From an uncultured Acidobacteriia bacterium (lineage in GTDB: Bacteria; Acidobacteriota; Terriglobia; Bryobacterales; Bryobacteraceae), in NCBI GenBank assembly GCA_903923395.1, contig CAIXXM010000111.1, positions 38,524 to 102,523 on the forward strand: DNA of 64,000 nt, in the 5' to 3' direction. The notes beneath the pieces were generated by a model. The model ran no database searches. It was not told the origin of the DNA and saw only the letters and a list, made by a program, of their open reading frames with translations. The translations under genes were made by a program, and so were the position numbers. This document shows, piece by piece, positions 42,083 through 53,156 of this stretch (its first letter is position 1; each line of letters opens with the position of its first letter).

Positions 42083-43342
42083 CTATTCGTACCGGATGGC
42101 CTCAATGGGGTCGAGACGGGCGGCCTGCATGGCGGGGTAGATGCCAAACATGAGGCCAATGAAAACGGAGACGCCGAAGGCAATTGCAATCGACGACAAA
42201 GTAACCACGGTGGACCAGCCCGCCAGTGATGCGATCACGCGGGAGAGCAGGAAGCCGCAGGCAATTCCGATCAGTCCACCCATGATGGAAATCAACACGG
42301 CCTCCGTCATAAACTGGCGAACGATGTCGGCCTGACGTGCCCCAATGGCGCGGCGGATGCCGATTTCGCGGGTCCGTTCGAGCACCGTGGCCAGCATGAT
42401 ATTCATGATGCCGATACCGCCGACCAGCAACGAAATGCCGGCGATACAGATCATCACTACACTGAAGATGAACTGCGTGCGGCGGCGCTCTTCGAGCAGC
42501 CCGGCGGGCACGGTGACCGTGAAGTCCCCGGCGTCTTTGTGCGTGGCGTTTAGAATCGCTCGGACCACATTCGATGTCTCGACGGAATCCACGCCCGGTG
42601 AGACCCGCAGATAGATGCCGTCGATCTCGTCTTTGAGATAGCTGTTGTTATCTTCAAAGCGCCGCATAACGGTATTCAACGGTGCCACGATCATGTTATT
42701 GCGGTTCAGCGCACCCGGGCTTTCGGTATCTGTATCCGCGCTGGCTTGCGGAGTCAATACGCCAATCACCTGCAGCCAAACGTCATTGACTTTCACGAAC
42801 TCGCCAACCCCGGGTTTGAAGCCGAGTAAGTTGAGCTTCGCGGTGTCCCCGAGCACGCAGACGGGCGCGGAACGAAGATTCTCCTCTTCGGTGAAGAAGC
42901 GGCCTGCAATCAGCTTCAGGCTGTTGATCTCCATGAAGTTGGGCAGCACCCCCACCAGCGCGGGAAGTTCCTGGGCGGTCTTGGGTAACACCCGTGTTGG
43001 TTTGAATTTCTTGCGCGGGGTCATGGCTTCAATGCCCTGCACGTTTTCTTTAATGGCACGGTAATCACGGAAAGACATGCCGGGTGACGTAGCACGAACC
43101 TGTTGCAGTTCGTTGCGGTCCACGGCTTCTTTCGCGTCGATGATGATGTTATTCACTCCCAGCTGGTCAATGAAGCTCATCATTTCCTTTTGTGCGCCGG
43201 CAGTAATAGAAAGCATCGCGACAACCGCGCCAACGCCGAAGATCATCCCCAGCATGGTGAGCAGGCTGCGCAGTTTATGCGCGAACAGGCTGGCCAGGCC
43301 CATACGGACTTCGGGCAGAAGGTTCGCAATAAAGTCGATCAT
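42083..43342 (-). CDS. MacB/FtsX-type ABC transporter permease
   Basis: This 419-residue inner-membrane permease has one N-terminal helix (about 18-45, LRSLLTMLGMIFGVGAVVAM). A periplasmic MacB_PCD domain follows (about 55-285), then an FtsX domain with three helices (about 295-410, beginning FIFSVVMICIAGISLLVGGI; it includes the coupling region RTREIGIRRAIGARQADI). There is no nucleotide-binding domain in the protein, unlike MacB, so it needs a separate ATPase, and none is encoded nearby. Its start overlaps the upstream adaptor's stop (ATGA). Confidence 0.93.
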   Translation of the reverse strand: MIDFIANLLPEVRMGLASLFAHKLRSLLTMLGMIFGVGAVVAMLSITAGAQKEMMSFIDQLGVNNIIIDAKEAVDRNELQQVRATSPGMSFRDYRAIKENVQGIEAMTPRKKFKPTRVLPKTAQELPALVGVLPNFMEINSLKLIAGRFFTEEENLRSAPVCVLGDTAKLNLLGFKPGVGEFVKVNDVWLQVIGVLTPQASADTDTESPGALNRNNMIVAPLNTVMRRFEDNNSYLKDEIDGIYLRVSPGVDSVETSNVVRAILNATHKDAGDFTVTVPAGLLEERRRTQFIFSVVMICIAGISLLVGGIGIMNIMLATVLERTREIGIRRAIGARQADIVRQFMTEAVLISIMGGLIGIACGFLLSRVIASLAGWSTVVTLSSIAIAFGVSVFIGLMFGIYPAMQAARLDPIEAIRYE

Positions 43343-44886
43343 TTTCCACCTCCCGAAGGCATACCGGGCATGCCGGCACCACTTCCACCGGTTTTCTTGC
43401 TGCCCTTGCCGGAATCCGGCTTCTTGAAGGGATCCGCCAGAGCCACCATTTCATCCGGCTTCAGGCCATCCGCAATGATGGTCGAGGTTTCGCTGCGCTT
43501 GGCCAGTTTCACGAAGCGCTGCTCGAATTTCCCATTCTTCTGGATCCAGACGAATTGCTTCCCGTCCTTCTCAAACAATGCCTGGTTGGGGACATAGATC
43601 GAATCCGATGTTTTCTCAACGGTAATCTCCACGTCAGCCAGCAAGCCGGGCCGCAGCAGGATACTCAATCCGGCATCCTCTTCGGGCGGCGGCGGAAGTT
43701 TGGCGTTCTGCCGGTCTTTGTCGAGCTGGGTATCGGTCACCGGCATGGGGATATCGGTGCCGGGAATCATTTTCGGCGGTGCCACGGGCGCGGGCGGTGC
43801 AGTGGAGGGTGCACCCCGCTTGGCGTTCTTATCCGCCGTGGCGAGAATCTCACGCACCTGTTCCGGCTTCGCCCCAAGGCCTTCGAGCAATTGCTTCATA
43901 TCCACGGCAAAGGTCACGTCGAACTTCTTCGCCGGGTCGCCGGAGAACACATTCGAACTTGCCGTGCCGCTCAGGCTCTTGATGGTGCCGCGGAAGTGCT
44001 TGTCCGGCACGGCATCGAGCTGAATGGAAACTTCCTGGCCCTCATGCAGATTCGCGCGGTCGAGTTCACCTACGCGCGAGATCACTTCGAGTTCCGAGAG
44101 ATCCAGAATATCGGCGACTGGAATCCCCGGTTGCAACGTGTCGCCTTCCCGAATATCCGGCAGCTGCATGCCGGTGACGAAGAAGTTGACGGCGCGGTTT
44201 TGCCGCACGGCAACCAGCCCCGTCATAGGCGAAAGGATCTTTGCCTGGGCGATGCGCTGGCGCTCCCGCGAAATATCGATGAGGCTGCGGGCGCGGTTCT
44301 CTTTCATCAGGTTGATGGAGGCCTGCGCCTGGTCCTGGCGGGCTTTGATATCGACTTCCAACTGCTGCAGGCGGCGCTTGTTTTCTTCGAGCGCGAGGAT
44401 GTTCTTCTTGGCATCGATCTCCGCCAGCAGAGGGTTCCGCTTCACTTCCAGTTCCGCGCGGCGCACGGCGAACTTCGCACGCAGCAGATCCACCTGGTCC
44501 TGGTTATTGCGGATGGCGAGATCCGCCTCTGCCTTCTTGATCTGCTGATTGGTCTGCTCGACTTCGAGTTCTGTTTCTTCCAATTGCGCCCGGCGGTCCG
44601 AGTCATCAAATTCGACGATGAGATCTTTCTCATGCGCCAGACTGCCCAGCGGTGCCAGGCGTGTGACCTGCACGGTGGAAAAGAGGTTCGGGGCGGTCAG
44701 CGTGACGGACCGGACGGCGCGCAGTTCACCTCTCGTGTAAGAGCGGATGACGACGTCGCCCCGGCGTACTTTGGTGACGGGAACCTGCTGTGCCTTTTGC
44801 GGCAACGCCTGATAGGCACGGAAGCCGGCATAAGCACCGGCCACCAGCAGGATCAGGAGAATGATTCGAATGATTGGCTTGCGCAT
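43339..44886 (-). CDS. HlyD/MacA-type periplasmic adaptor with Pro-rich insert (adaptor C)
   Basis: This 515-residue membrane-fusion protein is anchored by one N-terminal helix (about 6-24). The barrel-sandwich region begins TRGELRAVRSVTLTAP. A long alpha-hairpin (about 100-205) leads to SPMTGLVAVRQNRAVN and beta-barrel parts (about 250-330). An insert of about 60 residues rich in Pro and Ala (about 350-410) splits the barrel. After the membrane-proximal domain the tail ends in a Gly/Met/Pro run (GMPGMPSGGGK). It links the permease to the outer channel and is third of three adaptors. Confidence 0.9.
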   Translation of the reverse strand: MRKPIIRIILLILLVAGAYAGFRAYQALPQKAQQVPVTKVRRGDVVIRSYTRGELRAVRSVTLTAPNLFSTVQVTRLAPLGSLAHEKDLIVEFDDSDRRAQLEETELEVEQTNQQIKKAEADLAIRNNQDQVDLLRAKFAVRRAELEVKRNPLLAEIDAKKNILALEENKRRLQQLEVDIKARQDQAQASINLMKENRARSLIDISRERQRIAQAKILSPMTGLVAVRQNRAVNFFVTGMQLPDIREGDTLQPGIPVADILDLSELEVISRVGELDRANLHEGQEVSIQLDAVPDKHFRGTIKSLSGTASSNVFSGDPAKKFDVTFAVDMKQLLEGLGAKPEQVREILATADKNAKRGAPSTAPPAPVAPPKMIPGTDIPMPVTDTQLDKDRQNAKLPPPPEEDAGLSILLRPGLLADVEITVEKTSDSIYVPNQALFEKDGKQFVWIQKNGKFEQRFVKLAKRSETSTIIADGLKPDEMVALADPFKKPDSGKGSKKTGGSGAGMPGMPSGGGK

Positions 44887-44889
44887 CCG

Positions 44890-46191
44890 TTAGAGCTTCT
44901 TCTTCGCGCGCTTGGCGGCTTCCATGGGATTTTCGAGTGTCACGAGTTCGCCTTCTTTGAGTCCGCCGGTCACAACAAGGTCCTCATCATTGCGCTTGCC
45001 GACTTCAATCTGGCGGATGAGGAATTGATTCCCCTTCTGGATATAAACGGCCGGCTTTCCGTTTTGCTGAAAGCTGGCTTTGGCGGGAATCAGCAGGACG
45101 TTGGGTTCCCGTTCGAGCAAAATCTCAGCGGAGGCGCTCATGCCGGGGCGCATGCGCGGGTCCAGCTTCTGCAGCGTCCCGCGGGCGGGGAATTGCTTTT
45201 CGGGCGGTGTCGTGCGGAAGACCAGCTGAGCGATGGGGCTGATCCAGTCAATCTCGGCATTGAACTGCTTTTCGGGAATGGCATCCACACGGAGGCGGAT
45301 CGGCAGCCCCATTTTGACTTTGCCGCGCTCCACTTCTTCGAGCTTGAACTCGATGCGCATTTCGGACATATCGGGAATTTCGGCGATCGCCGCACCCGTC
45401 CAGGCACGGTCGCCCTCTTTAAACGGGGGCGGGGAATTGCCGAAGGAACCACCGGCGCGGAAGTTGGGGAGCAGGTTGACCACGCCGTCATTTGGAGCAC
45501 GGATCACCATGCGGGTCATATAGGTGCGGGCCTGATCCATGTCCCGCATCACTTTGAGCTTTTGTTGACGAAGACCTTCGCTGTCTGCCTGATGTGCCAC
45601 TGTGTGGGAGCCGATGTTGGTCTCAATCTGTTTCACGTTGCCTTCGTAGAGGCCGACATTGATCTTGGTCTTGGCACCTTCAATGGCAGAGACGATCTCG
45701 GCCTTGCTGGCATCGAGTTTCGCGCGGTCCAAGTCGAACTTGGAGGTCAGCAGATTCAGCGAATCCTGCTCATCTTCCATGCGCTGGGAGGCCTTCAACT
45801 GGACGATCTGGTCATCGGTTGTCTTGGCGCTGGTGTTGCGGTCGAGCAGATTCTGCTCCTGCTGCACACGGTCGAACTCGACGATGACATCGCCCTTGTG
45901 CACGGTCGCTCCAGTGGTGGCGAGCTTCACGATGCGGGGGTCTGGAACCTGCGGCGCGACGATGGTGGTGGAGCGGGTGCTGCGCACCTCTCCCCGGGTC
46001 TTGATGGCAATCTCAAAATCGCCGCGGCGTACGCGTGCGACCGGCACGTCCACTTCCGTATCGCCCGTGTAGTAGTACGCGGCGTAGCCTGCGCCACCCA
46101 TCACGGCGAGGATGAGAGTCCAAACCACCGCTTTCTTGGTGCCGGACCATTTCTGCTGGCCGAGCCGTTGCTTTTTCAAGTCCTTCGACAT
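44890..46191 (-). CDS. HlyD/MacA-type periplasmic adaptor (adaptor B)
   Basis: This 433-residue membrane-fusion protein has a cytoplasmic Lys-rich start (MSKDLKKQRLGQQKW), one membrane helix (about 19-40) and the lipoyl-like lead-in KTRGEVRSTRSTTIVAP. A coiled hairpin (about 105-215) leads to APNDGVVNLLPNF and a barrel with membrane-proximal domain (about 260-420). The C-terminus ends in a Lys-rich stretch. It is separated from adaptors A and C by 0 and 3 bases and belongs to the same transcript. Its sequence is clearly different from the other two, so it is not a recent duplicate. Confidence 0.9.
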   Translation of the reverse strand: MSKDLKKQRLGQQKWSGTKKAVVWTLILAVMGGAGYAAYYYTGDTEVDVPVARVRRGDFEIAIKTRGEVRSTRSTTIVAPQVPDPRIVKLATTGATVHKGDVIVEFDRVQQEQNLLDRNTSAKTTDDQIVQLKASQRMEDEQDSLNLLTSKFDLDRAKLDASKAEIVSAIEGAKTKINVGLYEGNVKQIETNIGSHTVAHQADSEGLRQQKLKVMRDMDQARTYMTRMVIRAPNDGVVNLLPNFRAGGSFGNSPPPFKEGDRAWTGAAIAEIPDMSEMRIEFKLEEVERGKVKMGLPIRLRVDAIPEKQFNAEIDWISPIAQLVFRTTPPEKQFPARGTLQKLDPRMRPGMSASAEILLEREPNVLLIPAKASFQQNGKPAVYIQKGNQFLIRQIEVGKRNDEDLVVTGGLKEGELVTLENPMEAAKRAKKKL

Positions 46192-47436
46192 CTACCGGGC
46201 CGTTTCCTTTGCAGTGTTTTCGATAACGATATCGGCGCTGGCTGAGATATCCGGAATCAGCACCGGGTCAGAGGCATCAATCTTCAGCCGCACGGGAACC
46301 TCCCGCATGAACTGTGGCCGGAACAAGCCGGGCTTGGTCATGGCGCCGATGCCAGTGACATGGGCGGGAAATTCCACGCCGGGATAGGCATCCAGGTGGA
46401 CTTTGGCGGTTTGGCCCAGGCGGATCTTTTCCGCGTCCACCTGATTGACCGTGGCGTTCACGATCATGCTCTTCGGATCAATCACTTGGATGAACGGCTG
46501 GCCGGGATATAACTGGTCGCCATTCTGGATCTGGCCATAATCGCCGCCGCGGAAGATCTCCTTCATCACGGCGATGCCATCCATGGGGGCGGTAACCACC
46601 ATGCGGTTGATATTGCGTTCCACACGGGCGAGTTCAAGAGTGGAGATCTCGCGGGAAAGCTGCGTGGTGCGAAGTTGCGCCCGCTGACTTTCGTTGAAGA
46701 GATCCACTTCCTGGAGCACTTGCTTGTAGCGCGCGTCCGCTTCTTCGACGGCGAGTTTCAGCTTTTCCGCGTCAATGGCAGAGCGGACCTCCGCAGTCTG
46801 CAGATCGAGTTTCGCCTTATCGAGATCTGCCTTGGCGGAGGCAATGAGACGGTCATGCGCGACCCGGGCAATCAGCAAGTCTGACTTGAGCTTTTCAATC
46901 GAGGCATCGTACTGTACAACGCTGGCCTTGTAGTCATCGAGCCGGTTCAACTGGTTGGTGCGGTCAAACTCGGCGATGACTTCGCCTTTCTTGACCTTCT
47001 GGCCTGGCGCGGCGAGCTTGACCAGTTGCAGCAGGAAGTCACTGTTGCCGCCGCTGTCATTCCGGCCCGCTGCACTCGACAGGCTGCCTGCCGTGGAGCC
47101 CAGCCCGTTGTTGGCGGAGGCCGAGGAAGAGACGCCGGGAGATGCATTGAGCTGCTTCAGCACGGTGACGCCGAAACGGTTTCCCGCGGCTACCGCAATG
47201 GTGGTCGCGTCACTGTTGCTGCCAAGAGCCGAAGCGGGCGTGCTGGCCGGACCGGTACCCAAATTGCGGGGTGCCATGGCACGGCGGTTCCCAGCCAGAG
47301 GCGGGGTGACTATGTTGAGGAACCGCTCTGCCGCCACGTTGCCACTCAAACGGATGACCGTCTTATCCGTTTGTGCGTAGAGTGCAGTAATAGTGCACAG
47401 GCAACAGGCGGCGGCACGCAGATATGCGAACCCCAT
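46192..47436 (-). CDS. HlyD-type periplasmic adaptor (adaptor A, first gene of the export operon)
   Basis: This 414-residue adaptor starts with a signal-like segment (MGFAYLRAAACCLCTITALYAQ) and no retained anchor is obvious. A low-complexity region rich in Ala, Ser and Asn (about 55-130) splits the N-terminal barrel-sandwich half. The hairpin (about 165-260) and APMDGIAVMKEIFRGG follow, then barrel domains ending in DISASADIVIENT. The ATG at 47436 is used; another in-frame ATG at 47466 is possible and neither has a strong ribosome site. A promoter and a 7-base palindrome lie upstream. Confidence 0.85.
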   Translation of the reverse strand: MGFAYLRAAACCLCTITALYAQTDKTVIRLSGNVAAERFLNIVTPPLAGNRRAMAPRNLGTGPASTPASALGSNSDATTIAVAAGNRFGVTVLKQLNASPGVSSSASANNGLGSTAGSLSSAAGRNDSGGNSDFLLQLVKLAAPGQKVKKGEVIAEFDRTNQLNRLDDYKASVVQYDASIEKLKSDLLIARVAHDRLIASAKADLDKAKLDLQTAEVRSAIDAEKLKLAVEEADARYKQVLQEVDLFNESQRAQLRTTQLSREISTLELARVERNINRMVVTAPMDGIAVMKEIFRGGDYGQIQNGDQLYPGQPFIQVIDPKSMIVNATVNQVDAEKIRLGQTAKVHLDAYPGVEFPAHVTGIGAMTKPGLFRPQFMREVPVRLKIDASDPVLIPDISASADIVIENTAKETAR

Positions 47437-47487
47437 GACTAGAGTTTTCTTCTCACTTTCCCTCATTTGACTGATCAAACACCAGAC

Positions 47488-47504
47488 GTTCAGCGGGGCT
47501 GAAC
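47488..47504. promoter_or_regulatory. Perfect 7-3-7 palindrome upstream of the export operon
   Basis: GTTCAGC and GCTGAAC flank GGG exactly. The site is downstream of the predicted transcription start and upstream of either start codon of adaptor A. Its size and symmetry fit a TetR/MarR-type operator, or a stable leader hairpin. No regulator gene is adjacent. Confidence 0.5.
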
Positions 47505-47535
47505 AGTTAGCGGTGACGCCAATGTTTTTATTAAT

Positions 47536-47564
47536 TCTATACCGCCGCCCTGCGTGCAAGGCAA
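47536..47564 (-). promoter_or_regulatory. Promoter of the adaptor/permease/TolC operon
   Basis: On the minus strand TTGCCT (47564-47559) and TATAGA (47541-47536) are 17 bases apart, each matching 4 of 6 positions; a TAGAAT overlaps the second. Transcription would start near 47529 in an AT-rich stretch, ahead of the palindrome. Confidence 0.5.
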
Positions 47565-47588
47565 CTGTCAGAGTGGAGGGAAGGCGAT

Positions 47589-47611
47589 AAAAAACAGGGC
47601 GTTACTTGCCC
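47589..47611 (-). terminator. Weak terminator at the end of the DUF507 gene
   Basis: On the minus strand GGGC and GCCC form a 4-base stem around the stop codon, followed by TG and six T residues (47594-47589). The stem is short, so this is only a possible intrinsic terminator. Confidence 0.35.
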
Positions 47612-48189
47612 AGGTCAATGCCCAGTTTCTTGAGTTCTTCGGCGTAGTAGCGTTTGTGCAGAATATCCCACTCTTCGCTGCCTTCGGGGATGTCTCTCTT
47701 CTGCGAACGGATCTTGTCCTTGGATGCCCGGTCCGCACGCTCTTCGCTCTGCAGGCACTCGGTGAAGGCTTTGACGATTTCGAGGCGCACCTCGTTGACG
47801 TCCTTCTTGATGCGTACTTCCCTGGTTTTCTTCAGAATCGCCACGAGCTTGTGCGAAATGTCCGTGATCTTGTCCCGGGAGATCTTCATGGGATCTCCGG
47901 TTTCGCGGCCTGAGGCTTTGACGATCTTCCGCTCTTTGATCATGGTGTTCTTGATCTTGCGGAACATCTCGATGTAACTGACGCCTTCTTTGCGCATGTA
48001 ATCGCTGTATTGCTCCAGCAGATCGCGCACTTCGTCGTTCAGTTTGTCTTCGGCCTCAATCTCGTCGGCGATCAGGCCGTTGACGATCTCTCCCACCTTC
48101 TCAGGGGCGTGGGTTTCGATCACGCCAGGGGTCAGGCGGCGCACGACCTGACGCGATAAATACGGTACGAACTCCCGGGGCAGCAGCAT
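47602..48189 (-). CDS. DUF507-family protein
   Basis: This 195-residue cytoplasmic, highly charged and helical protein matches the uncharacterised DUF507 family. It seems to contain two similar halves, each of the form 'I..D...I.H.LV..L.....' (first around [18 protein letters not shown], second around [20 protein letters not shown]). No catalytic motif is visible. It stands alone, divergent from the E1 dehydrogenase gene and upstream of the export operon, and has no informative neighbours. Confidence 0.88.
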   Translation of the reverse strand: MLLPREFVPYLSRQVVRRLTPGVIETHAPEKVGEIVNGLIADEIEAEDKLNDEVRDLLEQYSDYMRKEGVSYIEMFRKIKNTMIKERKIVKASGRETGDPMKISRDKITDISHKLVAILKKTREVRIKKDVNEVRLEIVKAFTECLQSEERADRASKDKIRSQKRDIPEGSEEWDILHKRYYAEELKKLGIDLGK

Positions 48190-48288
48190 GTCAGCGAATC
48201 ACCGCAAGTGTACCATCCGCCAGTTTGTAAGACGCTGTCCGGCGCTCAAATTCCGGCTTGCTATTCTGATGAAGGTCTTTTCATTGAT

Positions 48289-50397
<2,109 letters not shown>

Positions 50398-50403
50398 CCG
50401 GTT

Positions 50404-51822
50404 ATGGCATCACAGGTGACTTACTCGCGCCGTGATGCTTCCTGGTTCTCAGAGCGCTCACTGCGGCGTCATGCAGGTGTCTTTCATCTCTGGGCGATGG
50501 GCGTGGGTGCCGTTGTCGCCGGCGACTTCTTTGGCTGGAACTACGGCTTTCTTGCTGGTGGCTTCGGCGGTTTGCTGGCAGCTCTGCTGTTGATGACGGC
50601 GCTCTACTTCGGTCTCTGTTTCAGCCTGGCCGAGTTATCTCCCGCATTGCCGCACACAGGAGGTGCCTATAGCTTCGCGCGGGCATCCATGGGCGTCTGG
50701 GGCGGGTACCTGACGGGTCTGGCGGAGAACATGGAGTATATCTTCACCCCCGCCGCGATTGTAGTCGGGGCGGGCAGTTATCTTTGCGCGGTGTTTGGGA
50801 CGCCTGCCTCCTGGACTCCCCTCTGGTGGCTTGCCTGCTATGTCGTCTTCGTGGGCCTGAACATTTGGGGCGTGGAGATGTCCTTCCGTGTTTCCGCGAT
50901 CACCACTTGCGGCGCGCTGCTGGTGCTGGCGATCTTCTATGCGGGAGCGATTCCTCATTTGGACCTGAACCACTGGGCCCTCAGCAAAGAAGCGTTTCTG
51001 CCGAATGGGTGGCAGGGCATCTTCGGGGCGCTGCCGTTTGCGCTTTGGGTGTATCTCGGCGTGGAACAGTTGCCACTGGCGGCGGAGGAGTGTCACAACC
51101 CGTCGCGCGACATGCCACGCGGCATTTTCTGGTCCTTAGGGACGCTGGTGGTCTGCTCGCTTGCTACGCCGTTTTTCAGCGGGGGCATGGCGCCGGGGAC
51201 CATCGCGGTCGGCAAGTCATCGGAACCATTGTTCACGGGCTTCCAGACGATCTTCGGCAGTGGGGCGGGTTCGCGCGTGCTCGCTCTTTGTGCGGTGACG
51301 GGATTGATGGCCAGCTTTCACTCCATCATCTATGCCTACGGACGGCAGATCTATTCACTGGCCCGGGCCGGTTACTTCCCCACCTGGCTTTCGGCGACGC
51401 ATGGGACGCGCAAGACGCCGCACAGGGCGTTGATTGCCGGGGCGGTTGCTGGCTACAGCGCGGCGCTCGCGGTCTGGTTTCTGGGGCAAAACAGTTTTGC
51501 CGGCGCGGTGCTCTTGAACATGGCGGTCTTTGGCGCGGTGCTGGCGTATGTGATGCAGATGGCGTCATTCATCGTGCTGCGGTTGCGCTATCCGGGTCTC
51601 TACAGGCCATACCGCAGTCCGCTGGGAATTGCCGGTGCCTTGCTGGCTGCTTTGATCGCTTTGGCCACCTTCGCCTCGTTGTTTCTCAATCCGGATTACC
51701 GCGCGGGAGTTTACGGTGCGGCTCTCTGGTTTGTGCTTGGTGTGATCTGGTTCTATTTCCATGCCAAGCACCGTTTGGTGCTCGCGCCGGAAGAAGAGTT
51801 TGCGATGGAGCTGGAGCGGTGA
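50404..51822 (+). CDS. Ethanolamine permease (APC superfamily)
   Basis: This 472-residue inner-membrane transporter has about 12 helices and the APC consensus. Helix 1 is GVFHLWAMGVGAVVAGDFFGWNYG, typical of ethanolamine permeases of the Eat group, followed by ELSPALPHTGGAYSFARASMG and GLAENMEYIFTPAAIVVG. It lies directly before eutB with a GTGA overlap at 51819-51822, which fixes ethanolamine as the likely substrate. Confidence 0.9.
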   Translation: MASQVTYSRRDASWFSERSLRRHAGVFHLWAMGVGAVVAGDFFGWNYGFLAGGFGGLLAALLLMTALYFGLCFSLAELSPALPHTGGAYSFARASMGVWGGYLTGLAENMEYIFTPAAIVVGAGSYLCAVFGTPASWTPLWWLACYVVFVGLNIWGVEMSFRVSAITTCGALLVLAIFYAGAIPHLDLNHWALSKEAFLPNGWQGIFGALPFALWVYLGVEQLPLAAEECHNPSRDMPRGIFWSLGTLVVCSLATPFFSGGMAPGTIAVGKSSEPLFTGFQTIFGSGAGSRVLALCAVTGLMASFHSIIYAYGRQIYSLARAGYFPTWLSATHGTRKTPHRALIAGAVAGYSAALAVWFLGQNSFAGAVLLNMAVFGAVLAYVMQMASFIVLRLRYPGLYRPYRSPLGIAGALLAALIALATFASLFLNPDYRAGVYGAALWFVLGVIWFYFHAKHRLVLAPEEEFAMELER

Positions 51823-53156
51823 GTTCCTTTCGGGCAACGGCTGCGGGCAAGGTGTATTACTTCGGGAATTTGAAGGTCTTGCTCGCCAAGGCCTCGCCGC
51901 TGCGGTCCGGGGATGAGCTTGCCGGTGTGGCCGCGGAAAATGCCACGTGCCGCGCGGCGGCGCAAATGGCGCTGGCCGATGTTCCTCTGCGGGTGTTTCT
52001 GCAGGAACCGCTGGTGCCTTATGACGAAGACGAAGTGTCGCGGGTGATCTTTGACTCCCATGATGCCGCGGCGTTCGCACCAGTGGCGTCGATGACGGTG
52101 GGTGAATTCCGCGATTTCCTTTTGAGTGAGCAGGCCACGGGCGAAGTGCTTGCGGCACTGGCCCCGGGAATCCTGCCGGAGATGGCTGCCGCGGTGTCGA
52201 AGTTGATGCGGGTGCAGGACCTCATCCTGGTGGCCGCCAAGATCCGCGTGATCACGAAATTCCGCACCACGATCGGTTTGCCCGGGCGGCTCTCCACACG
52301 CCTGCAGCCGAATCATCCCACCGATGACCCGCGCGGCATCATCGCCTCTGTACTCGATGGCTTGCTGCTGGAGAGCGGCGATGCCGTGATTGGCATCAAC
52401 CCTGTTGCCGATCAAGTGGATCGCGTGGAACTGCTGCTCCGCCTGCTGGACCGTCTGCGGGAAACCTACAGCATTCCCATGCAGAGTTGCGTGCTCGCGC
52501 ACATCACCACGCAGTTTGAGGCGCTGCAGCGTGGCGCGCCCGTGGATCTGGTGTTTCAATCCATCGCGGGAACTGAGGCTGCGAATACTTCCTTTGGCGT
52601 GAATATCCAGCTGTTGGATGAGGTGCATGATGCCGCCCGGGGCCTTCGACGCGGCGAAAATATCATGTATTTCGAAACAGGGCAGGGCAGTGCGCTTTCC
52701 GCCAATGCCCACCACGGCATGGATCAGCAAACCGCCGAAGCCCGTGCCTATGGTCTGGCCCGGCGCTATCGGCCCATGCTGGTGAATACGGTGGTTGGTT
52801 TCATTGGACCGGAATACCTTTTCGACGGCAAACAGATTCTCCGTGCCGGGCTGGAAGATCATTTCTGCGGGAAATTGCTCGGGTTGCCGATGGGGTGCGA
52901 TGTCTGTTACACCAACCACGCGGAGGCTGACCAGGATGATATGGATACCCTGCTGACGCTGCTGGGCGCGGCGGGCGTGAATTACATCATGGGCGTTCCC
53001 GGTGCCGATGATGTGATGCTGAACTACCAGAGCACTTCCTTCCATGATGCTCTTTACATCCGCAAGCTGTTGGGGCTTCGTCCGGCCCCCGAGTTCGAAG
53101 CCTGGCTGGCAACTTCCCAGCGTCAATTGCCGGGTATGATGGCGCTTCTCGCATGA
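51819..53156 (+). CDS. eutB: Ethanolamine ammonia-lyase large subunit
   Basis: This 445-residue alpha subunit of the adenosylcobalamin-dependent lyase splits ethanolamine to acetaldehyde and ammonia. It matches the family along its whole length: SRVIFDSHDAAAFAP, LQPNHPTDDPRGI, GDAVIGINPVADQVD, HITTQFEALQRGAPVDLVFQ, NIMYFETGQGSALSANAHHG and CDVCYTNHAEADQDD. The GTG start at 51819 follows GGAGCTGGAGCG and overlaps the permease stop. Its own stop overlaps the eutC start (ATGA). The reactivase EutA is absent from the window. Confidence 0.96.
   Translation: MSSFRATAAGKVYYFGNLKVLLAKASPLRSGDELAGVAAENATCRAAAQMALADVPLRVFLQEPLVPYDEDEVSRVIFDSHDAAAFAPVASMTVGEFRDFLLSEQATGEVLAALAPGILPEMAAAVSKLMRVQDLILVAAKIRVITKFRTTIGLPGRLSTRLQPNHPTDDPRGIIASVLDGLLLESGDAVIGINPVADQVDRVELLLRLLDRLRETYSIPMQSCVLAHITTQFEALQRGAPVDLVFQSIAGTEAANTSFGVNIQLLDEVHDAARGLRRGENIMYFETGQGSALSANAHHGMDQQTAEARAYGLARRYRPMLVNTVVGFIGPEYLFDGKQILRAGLEDHFCGKLLGLPMGCDVCYTNHAEADQDDMDTLLTLLGAAGVNYIMGVPGADDVMLNYQSTSFHDALYIRKLLGLRPAPEFEAWLATSQRQLPGMMALLA

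Noticed and set aside
43555..46245. An 896-codon plus-strand open frame opposite the adaptor genes
   Set aside because: It is antisense to three clearly recognisable adaptor genes, has no domain, and is composed of His/Arg/Gly-rich sequence typical of a mirror frame in GC-rich DNA.
40442..47436. Type I secretion system
   Set aside because: There is no HlyB-like ATPase and no RTX-type substrate; the permease is of the MacB/FtsX type.
51753..53126. A 457-codon minus-strand open frame opposite eutB
   Set aside because: eutB is unmistakable on the plus strand and coupled to its neighbours; the antisense frame is a compositional shadow.
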